Shown here: one piece after another, positions 8,101 to 19,184 of the stretch
Position numbering within the stretch: position 1 is the first letter of the stretch
Layout of the letters: every line of letters starts with the position of its first letter
Source of the DNA: Marinobacter sp. DY40_1A1
GTDB taxonomy: Bacteria; Pseudomonadota; Gammaproteobacteria; Pseudomonadales; Oleiphilaceae
Direction of reading: 5' to 3'
NCBI RefSeq assembly: GCF_016597815.1
Contig: NZ_VCHA01000005.1
Coordinates: 248,001 to 312,000, forward strand
DNA: 64,000 nt
Position numbers and translations under genes: made by a program
Notes under the pieces: generated by a model
Told to the model about the DNA's origin: nothing
The model's database searches: none
Seen by the model: the letters and a program-made list of their open reading frames with translations, nothing else

Positions 8101-8919
8101 TCAGGCGTTTTGCTGGAGCAAAGAGATAACGGAAGACAGGCTTTCGAGAATGCGTTTGGAATACCGGTCGATTACAAAACCCACGTTGTTTTCGTTGTAG
8201 TTGATATAAGAGCCCCGGATGAACTGCCATTTTGCATTTACATCGCTCAAAAGTTCACTCAGCTCTTCTTTGCTTTCGCCTGTACTCATTGTTTCAAGCA
8301 GCATGTCGAATTCTTTAGCCTGATCATCAAGTGACGTTTCGAGGGCAGAGCCTTGAAATATTTGCGCAACCGAAGAGTTGGTGCGAACCGAGTACTTGGC
8401 CATCATCTGGGCGATGACGACTGCTCCCATCCGGGCTGCTTCTACCCGTGGACTTGTTTGTGTCTTCGAGGTTTCCTGGGCAATCTGGTAGAGTTCGGAT
8501 GCCTTGCTGTTCATTTCCAGCGCCTGGTTGGCCATGTCTGAAACCAGCCGCAAGTCCGGATAACCAGTTGTCCGGACATCGTTTATGTTGTCGCGCATCA
8601 GGTTTTTGAATTTATCGAACTGGCTGTTGAGCTCTTCAAGTTGCTCATTGGATAGTCCGCCACCTGTGTTGCTCGTAACGAGGTTCATGGCGTCGTTGGC
8701 TGAGTTGATACCCGCCACAATCTCGTTCAAGGTATTGGTGCTGCCGGATCCGATAAAACGGTAGTAGGCGTCAAGCGCGACATAATTGCTTACGCGGAAG
8801 TTATGTAGCTGGGCGAGGAAGTCGTCAGACTCCTGTGCCTTTACGTTCATGGATGTGAGCAAAAACAGAAACAGTGAGGCAACCATAGAGGCGCGAGCGC
8901 CGAGGTAGGTGGATTTCAT
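8101..8919 (-). CDS. Unrecognised secreted helical protein
   Basis: A 272-residue product with a clear signal peptide: a basic start, then a hydrophobic core at about residues 12-24, with likely cleavage after VKA (residue 28). The mature part lacks cysteines and looks almost entirely alpha-helical. Long amphipathic stretches are rich in Asn, Ser, Glu and Gln, reminiscent of a periplasmic four-helix sensor bundle (PilJ or MCP type) but without transmembrane or signalling domains. I do not recognise a family. The ATG at 8919 is supported by GGAG nine bases upstream; the longer frame to 9000 is not. A likely periplasmic role is inferred only from the signal peptide. Confidence 0.75.
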   Translation of the reverse strand: MKSTYLGARASMVASLFLFLLTSMNVKAQESDDFLAQLHNFRVSNYVALDAYYRFIGSGSTNTLNEIVAGINSANDAMNLVTSNTGGGLSNEQLEELNSQFDKFKNLMRDNINDVRTTGYPDLRLVSDMANQALEMNSKASELYQIAQETSKTQTSPRVEAARMGAVVIAQMMAKYSVRTNSSVAQIFQGSALETSLDDQAKEFDMLLETMSTGESKEELSELLSDVNAKWQFIRGSYINYNENNVGFVIDRYSKRILESLSSVISLLQQNA

Positions 8920-9346
8920 CGGACGGATTCTCCGTAAAGCGTTTATTATTGTGTACGAAAGTCGTAGATCGAAGGTAAAGTAAGTTTCCCGGCCAATCAA
9001 GCAGTTTTGCGGGCCCGGGATTCGGGAAATGTAAATATCTTTGAAATTTGCATCGCGAAGTTCAGGTGCATTCTCTGTACTGGCTTGTAAAGCCTTGATA
9101 GATAAGCATACTGGCTCGTAATGTAGGTGTTATTTCCGCATGTTGCGTCTGATCACAAAGAAACAAATTGACAAACGTGCTGTTTTTTCACATCGTGTGC
9201 CCTCACGATTCAAACGACTGTATGAATTTTTAGTCGTTTGATCGGGCAGTGACAGAAATCTCGCTGCATCAAACAGCTCTGACGACTCCTCAAGCGAGGC
9301 CGTTCAGAGTTGGAGGCAGTTCCAAACACAGACTGGAGATCAGTTG
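8920..9346. other. 427-bp intergenic region upstream of fadB
   Basis: No gene is visible. The stretch separates the divergent secreted-protein gene and fadB. It must contain both promoters. A TTGACA hexamer at 9168-9173 is a possible -35, but no convincing -10 follows. Two back-to-back inverted repeats (9192-9209 and 9211-9240) are described separately. Confidence 0.6.
9192..9240. promoter_or_regulatory. Tandem inverted repeats upstream of fadBA
   Basis: Repeat one is ATCGTG-N6-CACGAT (9192-9209). Repeat two is CAAACGACT-N12-AGTCGTTTG (9211-9219 with 9232-9240). The outer CAAAC/GTTTG ends of repeat two resemble half-sites of PsrA/FadR-type fatty-acid regulators, but the spacing is much longer than the published PsrA pattern. 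They may be operators or paired hairpins in the fadBA leader. There is no T-tract, so a terminator is unlikely. Confidence 0.45.
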
Positions 9347-11494
9347 ATGATTTACGAAGGTAAAGCCATCACGGTTAAAGAGATCGAAGGCGGGATCGCT
9401 CAGTTGGACTTCGACTTGCAAGGCGAGTCGGTAAACAAGTTCAACCGTCTTACCATTGAAGAGCTCCACGCCGCGACTGATGCACTTAAAGCACAGAAGA
9501 AACTCAAGGGCCTGGTAGTAACCAGTTCCAAAGACAGTTTCATTGTTGGTGCCGACATTACAGAGTTTACTGATCTGTTTGCCGGTTCCGAAGAGGATCT
9601 GGTTGCCAACAACCTGAAGGCTAATGCCATTTTCAGTGCGGTAGAAGATCTGCCGTTCCCGACCGTAACAGCTATTAACGGCATTGCGCTGGGTGGCGGT
9701 TTTGAAATGTGCCTGGCTACAGACTTCCGGGTTATGGCTCCCAAGGCAAAAGTAGGTCTGCCAGAAGTTAAGCTGGGTATTTTCCCTGGCTTTGGCGGTA
9801 CTGTTCGCCTGTCCCGCCTTGTGGGTGTGGATAACGCCGTAGAGTGGATTTGTGGCGGTGCAGAAAACCGTGCCGACGTGGCTTTGAAGACAGGCGCTGT
9901 CGACGCCGTCGTTGAGCCAGAAAAGCTCGTTGAGGCTGCTGTTGCCATTATTAACCAGTGCAACGAAGGCAAGCTTGACCACGAAGCGCGCCGCGAAGAG
10001 AAAAAGGGCAAGATCAAGCTGAATGCCATGGAAAGCATGATGGCATTTGAGATCTCCAAAGCATTTGTTGGTGGCAAAGCGGGTAAAAACTACCCGGCAC
10101 CAGTAGAAGCTATCAAGGTGATGCAGAAGCACGCCGGCATGACCCGCGACAAGGCGATTGAAGTTGAAGCGAAAGGCTTTGCCAAAATGGCGAAGACCAA
10201 CGTTGCAGCTTGCCTGGTGGGCCTGTTCCTGAACGATCAGGAGTTGAAGAAGAAGGCCAAGGCGTGGGAAAAAGAAGCGTCTGAAGTGAAACTGGCTGCC
10301 GTATTGGGTGCCGGTATCATGGGTGGTGGTGTGGCGTATCAGTCAGCACTGAAAGGCACGCCGATCATCATGAAGGACATTAACCAGGATGGTATTACCC
10401 TGGGTCTGAATGAAGCCAAAAAGCTGCTCACCAAGCGTGTCGACAAAGGCCGCATGAAAGCAGGCCAGATGGCAGATGTTCTCAACAGTATTACTCCAAC
10501 GCTGAACTACGGTGATTTCAAAAACGTAGACCTGGTTGTTGAGGCCGTTGTTGAAAACCCGAAAGTAAAAGATGCGGTTCTGCGTGAAGTAGAAGATGCG
10601 GTTCGTGAAGACGCGATTCTGACGTCTAACACCTCGACCATTTCCATAGATCTTCTGGCCAAGAACCTGAAGCGCCCGGAAAACTTCTGTGGCATGCACT
10701 TCTTCAACCCTGTGCACATGATGCCGCTGGTTGAGGTTATCCGCGGCAAGAAGACCAGTGATCGCGCTATTGCGACTACTGTGGCTTACGCCAAGGCCAT
10801 GGGTAAGACTCCGATCGTTGTAAACGATTGCCCGGGCTTCCTGGTTAACCGCGTTCTGTTCCCTTACTTTGGCGGTTTTGTTGGCCTGGTACGTGACGGT
10901 GCCGACTTCCAGAAAGTCGACAAGGTTATGGAAAAGTTCGGCTGGCCGATGGGCCCGGCATACCTGCTGGACGTTGTTGGTATGGATACCGGCAAGCATG
11001 CTGGTGAAGTAATGGCTGACGGCTTCCCCGATCGTATGAAGCACGCAGAAACCACTGCAATTGACGTAATGTTTGAAAACAACCGTTACGGACAGAAGAA
11101 CGATGTTGGTTTCTACAAGTACGAACTGGACCGCAAGGGCAAGCAGAAGAAGGTTGTCGATGAAGAGACCTACAAGCTGCTTGAGCCGGTTGTTCAGGGT
11201 AAGAACGAGTTCAGCGATGAAGACATCATTGCTCGCATGATGATCCCATTGTGCCTTGAAACCGTTCGCTGCCTGGAAGATGGCATTGTTGAAGACCCGG
11301 CTGATGCCGATATGGGTCTGATCTTCGGTATCGGCTTCCCGCCGTTCCGTGGAGGCGCCCTGCGTTATATCGACGACATGGGTGTCGACAAGTTCGTTGA
11401 ACTGGCAGACAAGTATGCAGATCTTGGTCCTTTGTACCATCCGACCGATAAGCTGCGTGAAATGGCCAAGACTGGCAAAAAGTTCTTTGGTTAA
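9347..11494 (+). CDS. fadB: Fatty acid oxidation complex alpha subunit FadB
   Basis: A multifunctional beta-oxidation enzyme of 715 residues. The N-terminal crotonase domain (enoyl-CoA hydratase/isomerase) has [20 protein letters not shown] and [15 protein letters not shown] with the two catalytic glutamates. The NAD-binding 3-hydroxyacyl-CoA dehydrogenase part starts around residue 315 ([11 protein letters not shown]), with SNTSTISI and the catalytic His in HFFNPVHMM. The C-terminal dehydrogenase domain is complete. It works with FadA as an alpha2beta2 complex. I chose ATG 9347 (GGAG at 9334-9337) over the overlapping TTG 9344. fadA follows after 33 bases. Confidence 0.97.
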   Translation: MIYEGKAITVKEIEGGIAQLDFDLQGESVNKFNRLTIEELHAATDALKAQKKLKGLVVTSSKDSFIVGADITEFTDLFAGSEEDLVANNLKANAIFSAVEDLPFPTVTAINGIALGGGFEMCLATDFRVMAPKAKVGLPEVKLGIFPGFGGTVRLSRLVGVDNAVEWICGGAENRADVALKTGAVDAVVEPEKLVEAAVAIINQCNEGKLDHEARREEKKGKIKLNAMESMMAFEISKAFVGGKAGKNYPAPVEAIKVMQKHAGMTRDKAIEVEAKGFAKMAKTNVAACLVGLFLNDQELKKKAKAWEKEASEVKLAAVLGAGIMGGGVAYQSALKGTPIIMKDINQDGITLGLNEAKKLLTKRVDKGRMKAGQMADVLNSITPTLNYGDFKNVDLVVEAVVENPKVKDAVLREVEDAVREDAILTSNTSTISIDLLAKNLKRPENFCGMHFFNPVHMMPLVEVIRGKKTSDRAIATTVAYAKAMGKTPIVVNDCPGFLVNRVLFPYFGGFVGLVRDGADFQKVDKVMEKFGWPMGPAYLLDVVGMDTGKHAGEVMADGFPDRMKHAETTAIDVMFENNRYGQKNDVGFYKYELDRKGKQKKVVDEETYKLLEPVVQGKNEFSDEDIIARMMIPLCLETVRCLEDGIVEDPADADMGLIFGIGFPPFRGGALRYIDDMGVDKFVELADKYADLGPLYHPTDKLREMAKTGKKFFG

Positions 11495-11500
11495 CCCTGA

Positions 11501-12703
<1,203 letters not shown>

Positions 12704-12736
12704 TCCGTTAAGCGGGTTCAGTAACGCTTTCATGGG

Positions 12737-12765
12737 AGGCCCGGCATTCGCCGGGCCTTTCTTGT
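12737..12765 (+). terminator. Intrinsic terminator of fadBA
   Basis: A perfect 9-bp stem AGGCCCGGC / GCCGGGCCT with an ATTC loop, followed by TTTCTTGTTT. Confidence 0.92.
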
Positions 12766-12843
12766 TTCAGGGTGGGTGCAGAGTGCTTCTTTAAAACTTG
12801 AAAAATGCATGACTGAAACAAAGAATGGGTTGTCTTGCTATTC

Positions 12844-12872
12844 CTGACACTGTAAAACAGTGAGCCTATACA
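12844..12872 (+). promoter_or_regulatory. Probable sigma-70 promoter of topA with palindrome in spacer
   Basis: A -35 CTGACA (12844-12849) and a -10 TATACA (12867-12872) are separated by 17 bases. A perfect palindrome, CACTG-TAAAA-CAGTG (12848-12862), occupies the spacer and could be an operator. Confidence 0.55.
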
Positions 12873-12974
12873 TAATGGCGGCTTCTATAGTTTTTCCAGC
12901 CGATTGATTTTACAGCGAGTTTACGGTCTGCTTGTATGTCGACCGATTTATCGCCAAGGATACAGATCTCCGAT

Positions 12975-15614
12975 ATGGGTAAAAGTCTCGTAATTGTCGA
13001 GTCACCAGCGAAAGCGAAGACCATTAACAAGTACCTGGGTTCTGACTTCATCGTAAAGTCCAGCGTTGGGCACATTCGTGATCTGCCAGTTAGTGGCAGT
13101 GGGTCCCAGTCTGATCCGAAAGAACGTGCCAGGCAGGCGGCGCTTACGCGCAAGCTCAGCCCTGAAGACAAGATTGTGCATAAAAAGCGCAAGGCACGGG
13201 AGCAATTGGTTGCTCGTATGGGGGTTGATCCAGACAATGACTGGAGTGCCCGATACGAAGTCCTTCCTGGCAAGGAAAAGGTTGTTAGTGAGCTCAAGCG
13301 TCTCGCAAAAAATGCCGACCACATTTACCTCGCAACGGATCTTGACCGCGAAGGGGAGGCTATTGCCTGGCACCTGAAGCAGGCCATTGGTGGCGAGCCT
13401 GAAAAATACCGCCGTGTGGTGTTTAACGAGATCACCAAGCGTGCCATTCAGGAAGCATTTGAAAACCCGGGAAGTCTCGATACGAATCAGGTGAACGCCC
13501 AGCAGGCTCGTCGCTTTCTCGACCGGGTTGTTGGTTACATGGTGTCGCCGCTATTGTGGGCCAAACTCGCCCGTGGGCTGTCTGCAGGCCGTGTTCAGTC
13601 AGTGGCTGTACGTTTGATTGCGGAGCGGGAGCGGGATATCCGGGTGTTTGTACCGGAGGAATATTGGCAGTTGTTTGCCGGGCTTGGTGCCAAGGCCGCT
13701 GCGCAGCCGGTTCGGTTTGAGGTTACCCGCTACGACGGCAAGCCTTATCGCCCGGTTAACGAGCAGCAAAGCAATGAGCACGTAGAGCGCCTGAAGGCTG
13801 GCGCCTTTGAGGTGGCCAAGCGGGAAGACAAACCAACCAGGTCTCGCCCGGGCGCACCTTTTATTACCTCAACGCTACAGCAGGCTGCAAGTAACCGCCT
13901 TGGGTTCAGTGTCAAGAAAACCATGATGCTGGCACAGCGGCTGTATGAGGCAGGTTACATCACCTATATGCGTACCGACTCTACCAACTTGAGTCAGGAC
14001 GCGATTAATAGCTGCCGGGAGTTCATCAAGGATCAGTTTGGTAATCGTTATTTGCCTGAGAAGCCCAAAGTTTATGGCAGCAAAGAAGGGGCTCAGGAAG
14101 CGCACGAGGCCATTCGTCCTACAGAGGTGTCTCGCAAGGCCGCGGCAATCAGTGGCTTGGAAAAAGACGCTGAGAAGCTCTATGACCTCATCTGGCGTCA
14201 GTTTGTTGCCTGCCAGATGTCTGAGGCCGAATTCCTTAGCACCTCTATCGTAGTGGCTAACGGCGATTACGAACTGCGTACCCGTGGTCGCATTATCAAG
14301 TTTGAAGGTTTTCTGAAGGTGGCCCCTCAGTCGGCCAAGAAAGAAGAAGACGTTGCCCTGCCAGACATCAAGGTAGGTGAGTCTCTGAGTCTCGAAAAGC
14401 TCGAGCCAAGCCAGCACTTTACCAAGCCAGCGCCTCGCTATACGGAAGCAAGCCTGGTTAAAGAGCTTGAAAAGCAGGGTATTGGTCGGCCATCCACATA
14501 CGCATCGATCATCTCGACCATTCAGGATCGTGGCTACGTGCGTCTGCAAAACCGTCGCTTCTACGCTGAAAAAATGGGTGAGATAGTCACGGATCGCCTG
14601 TGCGAGTCGTTTTCCAACCTCATGGACTTCGATTTTACCGCCAAGATGGAAGGTGATCTTGACCGCATTGCTTTAGGCGATGTGGAATGGAAAAAGGTTC
14701 TTAACGACTTCTATGCCAACTTCCGTCAGCAGCTGGAGTCTGCTGAAACGGCTGATGGTGAAGGCGGTATGCGCCCGAACGACCCGACCGAAACCAATAT
14801 TCCCTGCCCAACCTGTGCGCGTAATATGCAGATTCGTGTTGCAAGTACGGGTGTGTTTCTGGGCTGTTCCGGATATTCGTTGCCGCCGAAAGAACGCTGT
14901 AAAACAACCATCAACCTGGTGTCAGGTGATGAAGTTGTTAGTGCTGATGATGATGTTGAGGGCGAGGGCGAGACCCGGCTGCTGCGTAAAAAACGACGTT
15001 GCCCTATCTGTGCAACGGCCATGGACAGTTATCTGGTGGATGAAACCCGTAAGCTCCACGTTTGCGGTAATAATCCCGACTGTGCCGGGTATGAAGTGGA
15101 AGAGGGCACTTTCCGGATTAAGGGCTACGACGGCCCCACGCTTGAGTGTGACAAGTGCGGTTCTGAGATGCAGCTCAAAACCGGGCGCTTTGGTAAGTAT
15201 TTCGGGTGCATGAGCGACACCTGTAAGAATACCCGCAAACTGTTAAAGAGTGGGGAGCCGGCGCCACCCAAAATGGACCCGGTACCAATGCCAGAGCTGA
15301 AGTGTCAGAAAGTCGATGACACCTATGTGCTGCGTGATGGCGCATCAGGAATGTTTTTGGCGGCTAGCAAGTTCCCGAAAAACCGTGAGACTCGGCCACC
15401 TCTGGTTATGGAGATTAAGCCGCATCGTGAGGAAATAGATCCGAAACACGATTATCTGATGGGAGCGCCAGAGCGTGATCCTGAGGGCAATCCGACGGTC
15501 ATCCGTTATAGTCGCAAAACCAAAGAGCAGTATGTGATGACGGAAAAAGACGGTAAGGCTACGGGCTGGTCTGCATGGTATGTGAACGGAAAATGGCAGC
15601 CCCGGGAAAAGTAA
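12975..15614 (+). CDS. topA: DNA topoisomerase I
   Basis: Type IA topoisomerase of 879 residues that relaxes negative supercoils. The Toprim domain opens the protein ([30 protein letters not shown]). The catalytic tyrosine is Y331 in YITYMRTDS. Three C-terminal four-cysteine zinc modules follow: CPTC...C, CPIC...C and CDKC...C. A basic C-terminal domain without cysteines closes the protein. I set the start at ATG 12975 because families begin MGK[SA][11 protein letters not shown]. An in-frame ATG at 12936 would add 13 residues, and neither start has an ideal ribosome site. It is transcribed alone and ends at a strong terminator. Confidence 0.96.
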   Translation: MGKSLVIVESPAKAKTINKYLGSDFIVKSSVGHIRDLPVSGSGSQSDPKERARQAALTRKLSPEDKIVHKKRKAREQLVARMGVDPDNDWSARYEVLPGKEKVVSELKRLAKNADHIYLATDLDREGEAIAWHLKQAIGGEPEKYRRVVFNEITKRAIQEAFENPGSLDTNQVNAQQARRFLDRVVGYMVSPLLWAKLARGLSAGRVQSVAVRLIAERERDIRVFVPEEYWQLFAGLGAKAAAQPVRFEVTRYDGKPYRPVNEQQSNEHVERLKAGAFEVAKREDKPTRSRPGAPFITSTLQQAASNRLGFSVKKTMMLAQRLYEAGYITYMRTDSTNLSQDAINSCREFIKDQFGNRYLPEKPKVYGSKEGAQEAHEAIRPTEVSRKAAAISGLEKDAEKLYDLIWRQFVACQMSEAEFLSTSIVVANGDYELRTRGRIIKFEGFLKVAPQSAKKEEDVALPDIKVGESLSLEKLEPSQHFTKPAPRYTEASLVKELEKQGIGRPSTYASIISTIQDRGYVRLQNRRFYAEKMGEIVTDRLCESFSNLMDFDFTAKMEGDLDRIALGDVEWKKVLNDFYANFRQQLESAETADGEGGMRPNDPTETNIPCPTCARNMQIRVASTGVFLGCSGYSLPPKERCKTTINLVSGDEVVSADDDVEGEGETRLLRKKRRCPICATAMDSYLVDETRKLHVCGNNPDCAGYEVEEGTFRIKGYDGPTLECDKCGSEMQLKTGRFGKYFGCMSDTCKNTRKLLKSGEPAPPKMDPVPMPELKCQKVDDTYVLRDGASGMFLAASKFPKNRETRPPLVMEIKPHREEIDPKHDYLMGAPERDPEGNPTVIRYSRKTKEQYVMTEKDGKATGWSAWYVNGKWQPREK

Positions 15615-15645
15615 AAAGATAATCAAGGCTGGTCAGGCCAATAAG

Positions 15646-15681
15646 AAAAAAGGCCAGAGCGCAAGCTCTGGCCTTTTTTGA
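15646..15681. terminator. Terminator after topA, bidirectional
   Basis: A perfect 10-bp stem AGGCCAGAGC / GCTCTGGCCT with a GCAA tetraloop, an A-run before and a T-run after. It also lies just beyond the end of the minus-strand dehydrogenase pseudogene, so it can serve both. Confidence 0.93.
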
Positions 15682-15703
15682 TTTGGCTGAGTTCTTTTCA
15701 GGC

Positions 15704-16576
15704 TTATCTGAATTTCCGCAATCTTTGAATAAGTGACGACGTATCCCAGCGTTTACCGCCCATCTCCTGAACGTCGCCATAAAACTGGTCTACCAGGGCT
15801 GTAACCGGTAGCGAGGCGTTCACCTTGCGTGCTTCATCGAGGCATATGCCGAGATCTTTTCGCATCCAGTCAACTGCAAATCCATGATCAAATTCACCGT
15901 CAATCATGGTTCCTGAGCGGTTTTCCATTTGCCAGGACTGTGCGGCGCCCTTGGAAATGACGTCAACGACTTTTTTAACATCCAGATTTGCCTGTTCGGC
16001 AAAATGAAGAGCTTCCTATAGTCCTTGTACCAAACCGGCAATGGCAATCTGATTGACCATTTTCGTTTTTTGGCCGCTTCCTGCAGGGCCCATAAGATTC
16101 AGGGCTCTGGCGTAGTGCTGCAGTAGCGGCTGAGCTTTCGAGTAGTCTTCATCTGAGCCGCCGCACATAATGGTAAGCTGTCCCTTCTGGGCACCCTGTT
16201 GACCTCCTGACACTGGTGCGTCGATAAAGCCCATACCAACCCTGCCTGCAGCCGCGGCAAGCCTCTCAGCTACGCCGGCAGAAGCAGTGGTGTGGTCCAC
16301 AAGCACGGCACCGTGCTTTGCGTGCGCCAGAATGCCACTCTCGCCTTCGTAAACCGTAATCAGGTCCTTGTCGGCACCAACACAGGTCATTACAAAATCA
16401 GCGTCTTTGACGGCTTCTTCTATGGTCTGACAGGCGGTTCCCGGGTAATCCCTGGCCCACTGAACCGATTTGTCCGTTGAGCGATTCCATACCCGAACGG
16501 TAATGCCGGCTTCGGCCAGATGGCCTGCCATGGGATAGCCCATAACGCCAAGACCGATAAAGGTTGCGGTTGTCAT
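15704..16576 (-). pseudogene. 3-hydroxyisobutyrate dehydrogenase-type gene interrupted by TAG
   Basis: An NAD(P)-dependent beta-hydroxyacid dehydrogenase (3-hydroxyisobutyrate / tartronate semialdehyde reductase family). The Rossmann motif GLGVMG is at residues 8-13, the substrate loop DAPVSGGQQGA at about 119-129, and the catalytic K172-x-x-N175 pair in the GSGQKTKMVNQ stretch. After GLVQGL (residue 186) codon 187 is TAG (16016-16018). The same frame then continues with EALHFAEQANLD and a normal C-terminal domain to a stop at 15704. Total length (290 codons) matches an intact family member, so one base change explains the lesion. The truncated product would lack most of the all-helical C-terminal domain. 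The ATG has a strong AAGGAG site. Confidence 0.88.
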
Positions 16577-16660
16577 TGGTTTCTCCTTGTAGAGTTCTGG
16601 AGCTTAACTTAGCACAGCGTCAACAGATTGCAGGCGATAAGACACGTTAATTAAAGGAAT

Positions 16661-16690
16661 AAAAAAGGCCGCTGAATCAGCGGCCTTTTG
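16661..16690. terminator. Terminator of gltA
   Basis: A symmetric hairpin AAAAGGCCGCTG-AAT-CAGCGGCCTTTT with A and T flanks. It sits 20 bases beyond the gltA stop on the minus strand. Confidence 0.9.
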
Positions 16691-16710
16691 GGCATTACGA
16701 CAGGCAGGAC

Positions 16711-17985
16711 TTATTTTTTTGGGTAGTCCCGTGCTGGAGAGCCAGTGTACAGCTGGCGTGGGCGGCCAATGCGATAGTCACCGCTGACCATTTCGTTCCA
16801 GTGGGAGAACCAGCCGATTGTCCGCGCCATGGCAAAGATTACCGTAAACATGGATGTCGGGATCCCGATTGCCTTCAGAATGATGCCTGAATAGAAATCT
16901 ACGTTCGGGTAAAGCTTGCGCTTGACGAAGTATTCATCTTCCAGGGCGATTTGCTCAAGACGCTGGGCGATCTTCAGAAGAGGGTCGTTTTCCAGCCCGA
17001 GCTCGCTCAAGACTTCGTGCGCAGTTTCGGCCATAACCTTGGCGCGCGGGTCGAAGTTTTTATAAACCCTGTGCCCAAAGCCCATCAGTCGGAAAGGATC
17101 ATCTTTGTCTTTAGCTCTGGCAATAAACGCATCGATGTTGGATACGTCGCCAATTTCCGCAAGCATATCCAGAACAGCCTCGTTAGCGCCGCCGTGCGCG
17201 GGGCCCCAAAGAGCCGCAATGCCTGAAGCGATACAGGCGTAAGGGTTGGCGCCGGAAGAGCCTGCCAGTCGCACAGTTGATGTGGACGCATTCTGTTCAT
17301 GGTCAGCGTGAAGAATGAATATCTTGTCCATCGCTTTCCCAAGAACCGGGTTCGGCTTGTATTCTTCGCACGGCGTGCCGAACATCATCTGCAGAAAGTT
17401 CTCTGCGTATGACAGGTCATTGCGCGGATACATGAACGGTTCGCCCTTGGAATATTTGTAACACCAAGCCGCAATTGTTGGCATCTTGGCAATCAGGCGA
17501 TGGGCTGTGATTTCCCTTTGTTTTGGGTCGGTGACATCCATCTGGTCATGGTAGAACGCAGACAGGGCGCCGACTACACCACACATAATGGCCATAGGGT
17601 GCGCATCACGGCGGAAGCCATGGAAGAAATTGCGCATCTGGTCATGCAGCATGGTGTGCTTTTTGATTGTTTCGTGGAACTGCTTGTTATCTTCGGCAGT
17701 TGGCAGTTCGCCTTTCAGCAGCAGGTAGCAGACCTCAAGGTAATCTGAATGCTCTGCGAGCTGCTCGATTGGATAGCCCCGGTGCAGTAGAACACCTTCG
17801 TCGCCATCGATGTAAGTGATAGCAGACTCACAGGCGGCCGTAGAGACAAAGCCCGGGTCGTAAGTGAAAACGCCATTCTGGACTAGGCCTCTAACGTCGA
17901 TAACGTCAGGTCCAACGGTGCCGGAATAAATCGGTAGCTCAATGGACTCATTCCCCACCGAGAGCGTGGCTTTCCTGTCGGTCAT
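16711..17985 (-). CDS. gltA: Citrate synthase (type II)
   Basis: A 424-residue hexameric-type citrate synthase, condensing acetyl-CoA with oxaloacetate. Active-site segments are intact: the His in [36 protein letters not shown] and the Asp in PNVDFYSGI. The N-terminal beta domain typical of Gram-negative, NADH-regulated enzymes is present. The ATG at 17985 has a CAGGAGAG ribosome site. It is transcribed away from sdhC, from its own promoter in the shared 477-bp region. Confidence 0.97.
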   Translation of the reverse strand: MTDRKATLSVGNESIELPIYSGTVGPDVIDVRGLVQNGVFTYDPGFVSTAACESAITYIDGDEGVLLHRGYPIEQLAEHSDYLEVCYLLLKGELPTAEDNKQFHETIKKHTMLHDQMRNFFHGFRRDAHPMAIMCGVVGALSAFYHDQMDVTDPKQREITAHRLIAKMPTIAAWCYKYSKGEPFMYPRNDLSYAENFLQMMFGTPCEEYKPNPVLGKAMDKIFILHADHEQNASTSTVRLAGSSGANPYACIASGIAALWGPAHGGANEAVLDMLAEIGDVSNIDAFIARAKDKDDPFRLMGFGHRVYKNFDPRAKVMAETAHEVLSELGLENDPLLKIAQRLEQIALEDEYFVKRKLYPNVDFYSGIILKAIGIPTSMFTVIFAMARTIGWFSHWNEMVSGDYRIGRPRQLYTGSPARDYPKK

Positions 17986-18072
17986 AGTGCTCTCCTGTTT
18001 ATCAGCTTTGACAGTGCTAGCTGTCTTTATAGTTGCGCGAGAAGGCGCGTATTATCGCAAAACTGGCGGCAA

Positions 18073-18100
18073 AATATAGGGCGTTGGCTTTTTTTGTCAA
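18073..18100 (-). promoter_or_regulatory. gltA promoter
   Basis: Reading the minus strand: a consensus -35 TTGACA (18100-18095), a 16-base spacer and a -10 TATATT (18078-18073). This leaves an untranslated leader of about 80 nt before the gltA ATG. Confidence 0.7.
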
Positions 18101-18251
18101 TGAAAGAGTAAGGAAACATTACGATCATCCCTTTGCTGTAAATCAGGGATATCACGAATAATGCGGCCTCGGATGGAAAAAAGCATTTGTCAATACGCTT
18201 AATAGCTTGCTCTGCTACAGTGCTCACGCGGCTTAGGCGTGTGTTGCGCGT

Positions 18252-18280
18252 TTGTAATTATACGGGCGTCTCCTTATAAT
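18252..18280 (+). promoter_or_regulatory. sdhCDAB promoter
   Basis: A -35 TTGTAA (18252-18257), a 17-base spacer and a perfect -10 TATAAT (18275-18280). It is the best sigma-70 match in the interval and faces sdhC. Confidence 0.72.
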
Positions 18281-18462
18281 CCCTAGCCCGGAATTGGGGA
18301 TCCATCTTCACGGATGCTTGTGCGTAGCAAGCTACCTTGTTGGTGTTCACCCTCCTGAACCAATCGTCTGTCGATATCGTATTCAACATTCGATCGTTAC
18401 ATACCAACTAACCGCCGCCGGCTTGCCGGTTCTGCGGCACCAAAAGAGAGTGTGAGAGCGCT

Positions 18463-18840
18463 GTGAATAGCAAACGACCAGTAAATCTCGATCTCGGCAC
18501 GTTTCATTTTCCGCTGCCAGCCATTACGTCCATATTGCACCGCATCAGCGGCATCATCATTTTTGTTGGTGTTGCGTTCATGCTCTACGGACTCCAGCTT
18601 TCCCTTTCAGGGGAAGAAGGCTTCAGTCAGGTCAGTGAACTGCTGAACAGCTTCCTTGCCAAGCTGATTACCTGGGGCATTCTGTCTGCTCTGCTTTATC
18701 ACCTGGTTGCGGGTATCAAGCATCTGCTTATGGATATGGGTATTGGTGAAGAGCTGGAAAGCGGGCGAGCCGCTGCAAAAATCACAATTGCAGTCTCCGT
18801 TATCCTCATCGTTCTGGCGGGAGTTTTCGTATGGGCATGA
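18463..18840 (+). CDS. sdhC: Succinate dehydrogenase cytochrome b556 subunit
   Basis: A 125-residue three-helix membrane anchor of complex II that helps bind heme b and ubiquinone. It has the typical RPVNLDLGTFHFPLPAITSI opening and the family SILHRISG motif. The heme-ligand His is in LLYHLVAGIKHLLMD, and helices lie at about residues 30-50, 65-88 and 105-124. The start is GTG 18463. It overlaps sdhD by ten bases, which suggests translational coupling. Confidence 0.95.
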   Translation: MNSKRPVNLDLGTFHFPLPAITSILHRISGIIIFVGVAFMLYGLQLSLSGEEGFSQVSELLNSFLAKLITWGILSALLYHLVAGIKHLLMDMGIGEELESGRAAAKITIAVSVILIVLAGVFVWA

Positions 18841-19181
18841 ATAGTGTGACCAACATTGGCCGTAACGGTATCCAGGATTGGATTATCCAGCGGGTTTCTG
18901 CATACGTTCTGGCTTTTTATACGCTGTTTTTGATTGGTTTTTTTGCCATAAATACTGATCTGGACTACCAAACCTGGTCGGCTTTGTTCAGTCAGACGTG
19001 GTTCAAGATCTTTTCATTGTTGGCCTTGCTTTCAATCGGCGCTCACGCGTGGGTCGGGCTTTGGACCGTGTCTACCGACTACATCAAGTCAGCAATGCAG
19101 CGCTTTCTGTTTCAAGCAGCATTCATTCTGGTTAGTTTTGTGTATGTGGTCTGGGGAATCCAGATTATTTGGGGGCTTTGA
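18831..19181 (+). CDS. sdhD: Succinate dehydrogenase membrane anchor subunit
   Basis: A 116-residue second membrane anchor with three predicted helices and the conserved IQRVSAYVLAFYTLF opening. The second helix carries the candidate heme-ligand His (IGAHAWVGLWTVSTDY). I chose ATG 18831, which has GGGAG seven bases upstream. The ATGA overlap start at 18837 would drop two residues. It completes the anchor dimer with SdhC. Confidence 0.94.
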   Translation: MGMNSVTNIGRNGIQDWIIQRVSAYVLAFYTLFLIGFFAINTDLDYQTWSALFSQTWFKIFSLLALLSIGAHAWVGLWTVSTDYIKSAMQRFLFQAAFILVSFVYVVWGIQIIWGL

Positions 19182-19184
19182 TCG

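Larger units (their letters stand above)
17986..18462. other. 477-bp divergent regulatory region, gltA/sdhC
   Basis: No gene is visible. The region holds the gltA promoter (18073-18100, minus) and the sdh promoter (18252-18280, plus). A roughly 180-nt sdh leader contains a small hairpin (GCTTG-N7-CAAGC near 18312). This gives room for regulation of both TCA operons. Confidence 0.7.

Noticed and set aside
12848..12862. LexA box at topA
   Set aside because: The palindrome has a 5-base centre between CTG and CAG, whereas gammaproteobacterial LexA sites need CTG-N10-CAG.
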